From contig NZ_LMQP01000002.1 in NCBI RefSeq assembly GCF_001425405.1, forward strand, positions 212,261-275,222: a stretch of 62,962 nt of DNA. The letters run 5' to 3'. The translations under genes were made by a program, and so were the position numbers. This stretch comes from Sphingomonas sp. Leaf412 (GTDB lineage: Bacteria; Pseudomonadota; Alphaproteobacteria; Sphingomonadales; Sphingomonadaceae). Position 1 is the first letter of the stretch. Every line of letters starts with the position of its first letter. This document shows positions 17,428 to 23,799 of the stretch, piece after piece. The notes under the pieces were generated by a model that was not told the DNA's origin, made no database searches, and worked only from the letters and a program-made list of their open reading frames with translations.

Positions 17428-17808
17428 TCAGCGCAGGCTGTCGATCTCGTTCGCCAGCGCGGTGTTGCGGCTGGTGTAGTGGAGTTCGATGTCGGCGAGG
17501 CGGCGGTCGAGTTCGCGGAACTTGCTGCGCACCTCCGCGGTCGAGCGTGTCGGGTTCGACCGCACGCCCTGCCAGAACTTCTGGTCGGCGCGGTCCTGGT
17601 ACAGGTCGACCGGCTTGGCCTCCGCCATCCAGGCGATCAGCCAGTAGGCGACCAGCGTCCAGGGGAAGCCCCCGGCGAGGGTGAGCAGGATCATCGCGAT
17701 CCGCACCCACATCACCTCGATCCCGGTATAGTCCGCGATCCCGGCGCAGACGCCCTTCCACTTGGCATCCTGCTTGTCGAGATAGAACTTCGTACGGCTG
17801 CCGGCCAT
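17428..17808 (-). CDS. pspC: phage shock protein C (PspC domain)
   Basis: Inner-membrane protein that senses envelope stress and draws PspA away from PspF or to the membrane. The 126 residues have the PspC domain (KFYLDKQDAKWKGVCAGIAD, then VMWVRIAMILLTLAGGFPWT and a further hydrophobic segment VAYWLIAWM), followed by a C-terminal coil (KFRELDRRLADIELHYTSRN and ANEIDSLR) whose last residues resemble the E-x-LRD end of the small PspB-like proteins. The start overlaps the pspB stop (TGATG) with GGAGGAA upstream. Confidence 0.92.
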   Translation of the reverse strand: MAGSRTKFYLDKQDAKWKGVCAGIADYTGIEVMWVRIAMILLTLAGGFPWTLVAYWLIAWMAEAKPVDLYQDRADQKFWQGVRSNPTRSTAEVRSKFRELDRRLADIELHYTSRNTALANEIDSLR

Positions 17809-18107
17809 CAGTTCCTCCTGTCGATCAGCGGACGCTCGATGCCCGCTTCGAGACGATAGTCGGGCTGCGACCGATAGTCGGCGATGCCCGGGCGAAAATC
17901 GGGATTGTCGGCGGCCACGATCCGCTCGACCGTATTGACGCGATCCTCCAGCCGGCGGGCGAGGTTGTACATCTCGTCCAGCAACCGTTCGTCCTCGTTC
18001 GTCATCTTCGGCGCCGTCTTCCACTTCGTGACGTAGTGGAACACCAGCCACGGCAGCGCGATGAAGAGGATGCCGCAGACGAATATCGGGACCAGAACAT
18101 CTTCCAT
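17808..18107 (-). CDS. pspB: phage shock protein B
   Basis: Small inner-membrane partner of PspC. The 99 residues have one membrane segment (about 4-26, VLVPIFVCGILFIALPWLVF) followed by a charged region (DERLLDEMYNLARRLEDRVN, TVERIVAADNPDFRPG), which is the conserved PspB coil. It starts one base after the pspA stop codon. Five more genes with this topology and tail follow pspC. Confidence 0.92.
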   Translation of the reverse strand: MEDVLVPIFVCGILFIALPWLVFHYVTKWKTAPKMTNEDERLLDEMYNLARRLEDRVNTVERIVAADNPDFRPGIADYRSQPDYRLEAGIERPLIDRRN

Positions 18108-18108
18108 C

Positions 18109-18771
18109 CTAGCGATCCTTCTTCATGCGGGCGCGAAGCGCTTCCAGCTCCGCGTCGATCTTGTCGGAGGAGCGCAGTTCGTTGAACTCGTCCTCCAGCG
18201 ATTTCGGGGTCAGGCCCATCGCCTCGGCGCGGCCCTCCGCCTCGTCCGCGCGGCGTTCCAGCAGCTCGAAGCGGCTGAAGGCGTCGTGCGTCTTGGGTCC
18301 GTTCCACATCTCGCGCAGGCGGGCCTTGTTGTTGGCGCTTTCCAGCCGGGTGGCGATCGCGTTCTGCTTCGCCCGCGCCTCGCGCAGCTTGCTCTGCAAC
18401 TTCGCGATATCCTCTTCCGACCCGCGCAGCGCCTCTTCCAGCACGGCGGCCTCCTCGCGCAGCTGGGCCGCCATCTCGGCCGCCTTGCCGCGCTCGACCA
18501 GTGCCTGCTTGGCCAGATCCTCGCGATCCTTGCTCAGCGCCAGTTCGGCCTTCTCGGTCCAGCTGGCTTCCAGGTCGGTCAGCTTGCCGATGTGGCGCCG
18601 CATCTCCTTCTGGTCCGCGATCGTGCGGGCGGCGGAGGCGCGGACTTCGACCAGCGTCTCCTCCATTTCCATGATGATGATGCGGACCATCTTCGCCGGG
18701 TCGTCCGCCTTGTCGAGCAGTTCGGCCATGTTGGCGGCGACGATGTCGCGGGTGCGGGAGAAAATGCCCAT
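18109..18771 (-). CDS. pspA: phage shock protein A (ESCRT-III/Vipp1 family)
   Basis: Peripheral membrane protein that inhibits PspF and, under envelope stress, assembles on the inner membrane to keep it sealed. The 220 residues are almost wholly helical and coiled; the N-terminal helix MGIFSRTRDIVAANMAELLD is the diagnostic membrane-binding and PspF-regulating segment. I take the ATG at 18771; a TTG six codons earlier keeps the frame open but is not family-like. It is followed one base later by pspB. Confidence 0.95.
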   Translation of the reverse strand: MGIFSRTRDIVAANMAELLDKADDPAKMVRIIIMEMEETLVEVRASAARTIADQKEMRRHIGKLTDLEASWTEKAELALSKDREDLAKQALVERGKAAEMAAQLREEAAVLEEALRGSEEDIAKLQSKLREARAKQNAIATRLESANNKARLREMWNGPKTHDAFSRFELLERRADEAEGRAEAMGLTPKSLEDEFNELRSSDKIDAELEALRARMKKDR

Positions 18772-18858
18772 CTGCGTGAAACTCTCCAAGTGCGGGCCCT
18801 TCCTATCGTTTAATGTCGCGGGGCGGGAGGGGGTCGTTCCCGCGCCGCGACCCGGCCG

Positions 18859-18990
18859 CTACGCGATGCGCGCGGCAGGAGCGGTGTGCGCCAGCGAGGT
18901 GGCCGGGCCGACCGTGCCGATCAGCAGCGTGGCGCTGGCGAGCAGGGTGAGGGCGACGGCGGCGAGCTTGCTGGTGAAGGTGGCGGTCAT
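18859..18990 (-). CDS. 43-residue exported peptide at the head of the psp operon
   Basis: Below usual length limits for gene calling. It encodes MTATFTSKLAAVALTLLASA, then TLLIGTVGPATSLAHTAPAA and RIA: a positively charged n-region and a long hydrophobic core like a Sec signal peptide, with only about ten residues after a possible Ala-x-Ala-like site. GGAG lies seven bases before the ATG, and it is the first gene after the sigma-54 promoter. I do not recognise a family. It may be a small secreted or membrane stress peptide, or a leader for pspA translation. Confidence 0.6.
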   Translation of the reverse strand: MTATFTSKLAAVALTLLASATLLIGTVGPATSLAHTAPAARIA

Positions 18991-19044
18991 GATGTGTCTC
19001 CGTTGATCCTGTGGTCACCGTCGATGCGGTGTTGCCGGATACTT

Positions 19045-19060
19045 TGCATGGGCCGTGCCA
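19045..19060 (-). promoter_or_regulatory. sigma-54 promoter of the psp operon
   Basis: Read on the minus strand, TGGCACGGCCCATGCA matches the sigma-54 consensus TGGCACG-N4-TTGCW with one mismatch and correct spacing between the -24 GG and -12 GC. Transcription would start near 19033 and run into the 43-residue gene and pspA. It faces pspF, a sigma-54 activator, exactly as in enterobacterial psp loci. PspF upstream sites presumably lie between 19061 and 19142; I could not identify them. Confidence 0.82.
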
Positions 19061-19142
19061 GTTTCGGAAATGGCGGAAAACCGCGACTTTCTGAACGAGG
19101 GCTGTCGATTACAACAATAAACGCTTGCCAGCCGTTGGCGGA

Positions 19143-20201
19143 ATGCGCCAGTTGTTGGCGATGCAGCGCAAGACCCAGGTGATCGGCCAATCGGGCGCCT
19201 TCCTCGACGCGCTGGAACGCGCCAGCCGCGCCGCCGCGCTGGATCGGCCGGTGCTGGTGATCGGGGAGCGCGGCACCGGCAAGGAGCTGGTCGCGGAGCG
19301 CCTGCACCGCCTGTCGCCGCGCTGGGACCAGCCGCTGGTCGTCATGAATTGCGCCGCGCTGCCCGAGACGCTGATCGAGGCGGAATTGTTCGGGCACGAG
19401 GCGGGGGCCTTCACCGGCGCGACCAAGGCGCGGACCGGGCGGTTCGAGGAGGCGCACGGCGGCACCTTGTTCCTGGACGAACTGGGCACGCTGTCGATGG
19501 GCGCGCAGGAGCGCCTGTTACGCGCGGTCGAATATGGCGAGGTCGCGCGGATCGGATCGTCGCGCCCGATCAACGTCGACGTCCGGATCGTCGCGGCGAC
19601 CAACGAGCATCTGCCCGACAAGGTCGAAGCCCATGAATTCCGGGCCGACCTGCTCGATCGCCTGTCGTTCGAGGTCGTGACGCTGCCCCCCCTGCGCGCG
19701 CGGCGCAGCGACATTCCGGTGCTGGCGGACCATTTCGGGCGGCGCATGGCGGCGGAGCTGGGGTGGGACGGCTGGCCCGGCTTCGGTCCCGCCGCGGCGG
19801 ACGCGATGCTGGAATACAGATGGCCCGGCAACGTGCGCGAATTGCGCAACGTGGTCGAACGCGCGGTCTATCGCTGGGAACGGGGCGGGGCGATCGACGC
19901 GATCGAGTTCGACCCGTTCCAGTCGCCCTTCCGGCCCGGCTCGGGCACACCGGCGCCGTCGCGACCGACATCCGCGGCCGCGCCGCCGGCGGAGGAGCAG
20001 GAGGACACCCCCGTCGTGGCGTGCGAGGAGGGGCCGAGCGATTTCAAGGCGCGGGTCGCGCGGTTCGAGCGTGAATTGCTCGCGCGGTCGCTGGCGGAGA
20101 ACCGTTTCAACCAGCGCGCGACCGCGGAGGTGCTGGGCCTGTCCTACGACCAGCTGCGCCACGCGCTGCGCCGCCACGACCTGATCGGGACGGTAGCGTA
20201 A
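19143..20201 (+). CDS. pspF: psp operon transcriptional activator PspF
   Basis: Sigma-54-dependent enhancer-binding protein lacking a receiver domain. The 352 residues begin almost directly with the AAA+ domain: Walker A GERGTGKE (41-48), GAFTGA (88-93) for sigma-54 contact, Walker B GTLFLDELGTL, and RADLLDRLSFEVVTLPPLR, then a proline/alanine-rich linker and a C-terminal Fis-type helix-turn-helix (NQRATAEVLGLSYDQLRHAL). It is divergent from the psp operon and held inactive by PspA in the known system. ATG 19143 or 19161 are both possible starts. Confidence 0.94.
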   Translation: MRQLLAMQRKTQVIGQSGAFLDALERASRAAALDRPVLVIGERGTGKELVAERLHRLSPRWDQPLVVMNCAALPETLIEAELFGHEAGAFTGATKARTGRFEEAHGGTLFLDELGTLSMGAQERLLRAVEYGEVARIGSSRPINVDVRIVAATNEHLPDKVEAHEFRADLLDRLSFEVVTLPPLRARRSDIPVLADHFGRRMAAELGWDGWPGFGPAAADAMLEYRWPGNVRELRNVVERAVYRWERGGAIDAIEFDPFQSPFRPGSGTPAPSRPTSAAAPPAEEQEDTPVVACEEGPSDFKARVARFERELLARSLAENRFNQRATAEVLGLSYDQLRHALRRHDLIGTVA

Positions 20202-20260
20202 CGAACAGGGAGCGATTAGGGCCGGGCTGCGTTACCCCCGCGACTTTTCAGGAGGACAAG

Positions 20261-20866
20261 ATGGCGTTCGAACTTCCCCCGCTGCCCTATGGTTATGACG
20301 CGCTGGAGCCTGTCATCTCGAAGGAGACGATGACGTTCCACCACGACAAGCATCATGCCGCCTACACCGCCAAGCTGAACGAGGGCGTCGCCGCCGATCC
20401 GAAGCTGGAGGGCAAGACGATCGAGGAGATCCTCGGCATGATCTCGTCGCTGCCCCCGCTGGTCCGCAACAACGGCGGCGGGTTCTGGAACCACGATTTC
20501 TTCTGGAAGATCATGGCGCCGAAGGGATCGACGCAGCCGTCGGGCAAGCTGGCCGCGGCGATCGACGCCTATGGCGGGCTGGACAAGCTGAAGGAGGATT
20601 TCAACGGCAAGGGCGCGGGCCAGTTCGGTTCGGGCTGGGCCTGGGTCATCAAGGATTCGTCGGGCGCGCTGAAGGTGACGTCGACGCCGAACCAGGACAA
20701 TCCCCTGATGGACGACGCCAAGGAGCCGGGGACGCCGATCCTGGGCAACGACGTGTGGGAGCACGCCTATTACCTGACGTACATGAACGACCGTCCGGGC
20801 TATCTGAAGGCGTGGTGGGACGTCGTGAACTGGGACGAGGCGGGCAAGCGGTTCGACGCGGCCTGA
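20261..20866 (+). CDS. sodB: superoxide dismutase (Fe/Mn family)
   Basis: Dismutates superoxide to oxygen and hydrogen peroxide in the cytosol. The 201 residues carry all four metal ligands in normal context: His in MTFHHDKHHAAYTAKLN, His in FWNHDFFWKIM, and the Asp and His in NDVWEHAYYLTYMN. The iron form is inferred from family length and lineage; cambialistic use cannot be excluded. A strong AGGAGG precedes the ATG. Monocistronic, with a family A repeat behind it. Confidence 0.96.
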   Translation: MAFELPPLPYGYDALEPVISKETMTFHHDKHHAAYTAKLNEGVAADPKLEGKTIEEILGMISSLPPLVRNNGGGFWNHDFFWKIMAPKGSTQPSGKLAAAIDAYGGLDKLKEDFNGKGAGQFGSGWAWVIKDSSGALKVTSTPNQDNPLMDDAKEPGTPILGNDVWEHAYYLTYMNDRPGYLKAWWDVVNWDEAGKRFDAA

Positions 20867-20884
20867 CCCTCACCTGATCCTTTC

Positions 20885-20980
20885 CGTCATGCCGGGCTTG
20901 TCCCGGCATCCACCGGTCCGCGCGAGCGGAAGCCGTTCAGTACACGGCACGGTGGACCCCGGAACAAGTCCGGGGTGACG
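20885..20980. repeat. dispersed palindromic repeat, family A
   Basis: Left arm CGTCATGCCGGGCTTGTCCC and right arm ending GGAACAAGTCCGGGGTGACG. It fills the gap between sodB and the SDR gene and is probably the 3' hairpin of sodB. The proposed GTG start of the SDR gene lies only nine bases beyond it. Confidence 0.82.
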
Positions 20981-20988
20981 GGGGACAA

Positions 20989-22041
20989 GTGCCTTTGATT
21001 CCAACGAATCCGGAACCCCGCGCGCCATCGTCGGTTCGGCGTGGCATTACCGAAAACGCCCCGACCCGCACCACGCCCACCCGCCGCACGATCGTCGCCG
21101 GCATGGCCGCCACCGCCGCCGCTCCCGCCGTCGCGCAGGAGGCCAAGGCCCCCGGCGCGCCGACCGCACCCGCCGCCGCGGCCTATCCCAAACCGCCGTT
21201 TCCGATGCAGCGCCAGCCGTGGCCCGGCCTGGCGTCGAAGATGCAGCCGCGGCCGGATCACGGCGAAACCAGCTACAAGGGCGCGGGCCGGCTGGCGGGG
21301 AAGCGCGCGCTCATCACCGGGGGCGACAGCGGGATCGGGCGCGCGGCGGCGATCGCCTATGCGCGCGAGGGCGCCGACGTCGCGATCAACCACCTGCCCG
21401 AGGAGGAGGCCGACGCGCGCGAGGTCCTGGCGCTGATCCGGGCGGAGGGGCGCAAGGGCGTGTCGATCCCCGGCGACCTGAGGGACGAGGCGTTCTGCAA
21501 GCGGCTGGTCGCGCGTGCGGCGAGCGAGCTCGGCGGGCTCGACATCCTGGTCAACAATGCCGCGCGGCAGCAGACGCGCGCGGGTATCGCGGACATCAGC
21601 AGCGCCGATTTCGACGCGACGATGAAGACCAACGTCTACGCCCCCTTCTGGCTGACCAAGGCGGCGGTGGCGATCATGGCGCCGGGGGCGGTGATCGTGA
21701 ACACCTCCTCCGAACAGGCGGGCGATCCCTCGCCCGATATCGTCGATTATGCGCTGACCCGCGCCGCGGTGCTGAATTTCACGAAGGCGATGGCCAAGCA
21801 GCTGGCGTCGCGGGGCATCCGCGTCAACGCGGTCGCGCCGGGGCCGTTCTGGACCCCGTTGCAGGTCAGCGGCGGGGCGACGCCCGAGAAACAGAAGACG
21901 TTCGGGCAGAGCAGCCCGCTGGGGCGGCCGGGCCAGCCGGCGGAGATCGCGGGGCTCTACGTCGCGGCGGCGGATCCCTCGCTCAGCTATTCCACCGGGC
22001 AGATATTCGGATCGACCGGGGGCAACGGGCAGCCGGCCTAA
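20989..22041 (+). CDS. SDR-family oxidoreductase (YghA-like) with Tat-like signal
   Basis: A 350-residue short-chain dehydrogenase. Residues about 30-50 (TRRTIVAGMAATAAAPAVAQ) look like a twin-arginine signal ending Ala-x-Ala, so the enzyme may be periplasmic. The NAD(P)-binding motif is ALITGGDSGIGRAAAIAYA, followed by DILVNNAARQQT, catalytic-site asparagine in KTNVYAPFW, and serine in IVNTSSEQAG. The family YxxxK pair is Y254-ALT-R258 here, so the catalytic lysine is replaced by arginine. The GTG start is uncertain because it abuts a repeat. Confidence 0.85.
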   Translation: MPLIPTNPEPRAPSSVRRGITENAPTRTTPTRRTIVAGMAATAAAPAVAQEAKAPGAPTAPAAAAYPKPPFPMQRQPWPGLASKMQPRPDHGETSYKGAGRLAGKRALITGGDSGIGRAAAIAYAREGADVAINHLPEEEADAREVLALIRAEGRKGVSIPGDLRDEAFCKRLVARAASELGGLDILVNNAARQQTRAGIADISSADFDATMKTNVYAPFWLTKAAVAIMAPGAVIVNTSSEQAGDPSPDIVDYALTRAAVLNFTKAMAKQLASRGIRVNAVAPGPFWTPLQVSGGATPEKQKTFGQSSPLGRPGQPAEIAGLYVAAADPSLSYSTGQIFGSTGGNGQPA

Positions 22042-22739
22042 CCCTCCGGCGGCACCGGCGCGGGTTCGTCGCCCAGTTTCAGGCCGTGACGCATCAGCAT
22101 GGGCACGTTGGCGATCGCGAACAGGAAGGTGGCGGGCATCACGATCCACAATTTGTAGATCGTCCACAGGTCCCACCCCCGCCCTTCGCCGAACAGCGCG
22201 CCCGCGCCGCGCCACACCGCCTCGTTCAGTATCGCCATGACGGCGAAGAAGATCGCCCAGTTGATCGTCATCCGGCGCCAGCCCGCCTGCGACAGGCCGG
22301 GGTAGACCGTGCCGAGCAGCTGTTCCAGCAGCGGGCGGCCGGTCGCCAGTCCGAAGGCGAGGGTGGCGGCGAGGAGGACGTACACGATCGTCGGCTTCAT
22401 CTGGATGAAGCGCGGATCGCGGAAATACATCGTCAGGCCGCCGAACACGACGACCAGCCCGCCCGATATCAGCAGCATCGGCGGGATGCGGCCCAGCTTC
22501 ACCTTCGCCACCACCAGCGCCACCGCGCTGGCCAGCGCGAACACCGCGGTCGCGACGATGACGCGCGCCATCAGCAACGCCTCCAGCCGCCCCATCCCCG
22601 ACAGCGTGCCGGTGAAGGCGTCCACGATCCGCCGCGCGACCTCCGCCGGCAGCAGGAAGTTGGCGAGGAAGAACAGCGCGAGCGGGCCGTAGTCGATCGC
22701 GGCGCGGATGCGGCCTTCGTTGGGGGATCGGGTGGTCAT
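22038..22739 (-). CDS. yciB: inner-membrane protein YciB (septation protein IspZ family)
   Basis: A 233-residue polytopic membrane protein with about five or six hydrophobic segments. The family blocks AAIDYGPLALFFLANFLL, GGLTMYFRDPRFIQMKPTIVY and WAIFFAVMAILNEAVWR are clear. YciB is linked to cell-envelope synthesis and septation, but its exact activity is unknown. I start at the ATG at 22739; the frame before it (MYAARWTPDQVRGDDLV) reads through a family A repeat. It converges with the SDR gene, their ends overlapping by four bases. Confidence 0.92.
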   Translation of the reverse strand: MTTRSPNEGRIRAAIDYGPLALFFLANFLLPAEVARRIVDAFTGTLSGMGRLEALLMARVIVATAVFALASAVALVVAKVKLGRIPPMLLISGGLVVVFGGLTMYFRDPRFIQMKPTIVYVLLAATLAFGLATGRPLLEQLLGTVYPGLSQAGWRRMTINWAIFFAVMAILNEAVWRGAGALFGEGRGWDLWTIYKLWIVMPATFLFAIANVPMLMRHGLKLGDEPAPVPPEG

Positions 22740-22762
22740 GATGCTCCGGGTTCGAACGAGGT

Positions 22763-22858
22763 CGTCACCCCGGACTTGATCCGGGGTCCATCGTGCCGCG
22801 TACATAACGCCCGATGCTCTTGCGGCGCGATGGATGCCGGATCAAGTCCGGCATGACG
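22763..22858. repeat. dispersed palindromic repeat, family A (reference copy)
   Basis: One of the best-preserved copies: CGTCACCCCGGACTTGATCC at the left, GGATCAAGTCCGGCATGACG at the right, with the paired middle boxes GGGGTCCATCGTGCCGCG and CGGCGCGATGGATGCCGG. Both halves are hairpins and the whole element is a larger imperfect inverted repeat. It lies between yciB and ftsY, and is nearly identical to the copy at 33498. Confidence 0.88.
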
Positions 22859-22869
22859 GGTGCGACGGT

Positions 22870-23799
22870 TCACTTCCGCTCCGTATCCACGCCCGCGATG
22901 ATCCGGCTGACCTCGCGCGCGTCGAAGGGGCGGAGGTCGCCCATCTGCTCCCCGATCCCGATCGCATGGATCGGCAGGCCGTAGCGTTCCGCGGCGGCGA
23001 CCAGCACGCCGCCGCGCGCCGTCCCGTCCAGCTTCGTCATGACGAGGCCGGTGACGCCCGCGACCTCCTTGAACACCTCGATCTGGCTCAGCGCATTCTG
23101 GCCCGTGGTGGCGTCCAGGACCAGCAGGACGTCGTGCGGGGAGGCGGGATTGATACGCCCCAGCACGCGGCGGATCTTCGCCAGTTCGTCCATCAGCTCG
23201 CGCTTGTTCTGCAAGCGGCCCGCGGTGTCGACGATCAGGACGTCAGTGCCGATTTCCGTCGCCTTCTTCACCGCGTCCCACACGATGCCCGCGGCGTCGC
23301 CGCCCTCCGGTCCGGTCACGATCGGCACGCCGATCCGCTCCGCCCACGTCCGAAGTTGCCCGATCGCGGCGGCGCGGAACGTGTCGCCCGCGGCCAGCAT
23401 GACGGCGTAATCCTGTTCCAGGAACAGGTGGGCCAGCTTCGCGATGGTCGTGGTCTTGCCCGATCCGTTGACGCCGATGACCAGGATCACCTGCGGCCGG
23501 GGGAAGGCGTCGATCGCGATCGGGCGCGCGACCTCAGCCAACACCTTCTCCACTTCCTCCGCCACGACCAGGCGGATGCCCAGTTCCTCCATGTCGCGTT
23601 CGAACGTGCCCTCCGACAGGCGCTGGCGGACCTTGCCCGCGGTGGCGGGGCCGAGGTCGCTGGCGATCAGCGCCTCCTCGATCTCGTCCAGCGTATCGTC
23701 GTTCAGCCGCGCGCCGCCGAGCCCCGCCAGGTTGCCGACGAGGCGGTCGGAGGTGCGGCGCAGGCCGCCCAGCAGCTTGTCGTGCCAGCTGTTGCTCAT
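22870..23799 (-). CDS. ftsY: signal recognition particle receptor FtsY
   Basis: Membrane-associated GTPase that receives ribosome-nascent-chain-SRP complexes. The 309 residues have the helical N domain (about 10-85) and the G domain with P-loop VIGVNGSGKTTTIAKLA, DTFRAAAIGQLRTWAER, DTAGRLQNKRELMDEL, TKLDGTARGG and IHAIGIGEQMGDLRPFDARE. The acidic A domain of E. coli FtsY is absent, which is common in this class. The start overlaps the mtaB stop by four bases. Confidence 0.96.
   Translation of the reverse strand: MSNSWHDKLLGGLRRTSDRLVGNLAGLGGARLNDDTLDEIEEALIASDLGPATAGKVRQRLSEGTFERDMEELGIRLVVAEEVEKVLAEVARPIAIDAFPRPQVILVIGVNGSGKTTTIAKLAHLFLEQDYAVMLAAGDTFRAAAIGQLRTWAERIGVPIVTGPEGGDAAGIVWDAVKKATEIGTDVLIVDTAGRLQNKRELMDELAKIRRVLGRINPASPHDVLLVLDATTGQNALSQIEVFKEVAGVTGLVMTKLDGTARGGVLVAAAERYGLPIHAIGIGEQMGDLRPFDAREVSRIIAGVDTERK

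Noticed and set aside
20989..22041. SDR gene as a pseudogene because of the lost lysine
   Set aside because: The frame is complete and all other motifs are intact, so I report it as a variant enzyme instead.
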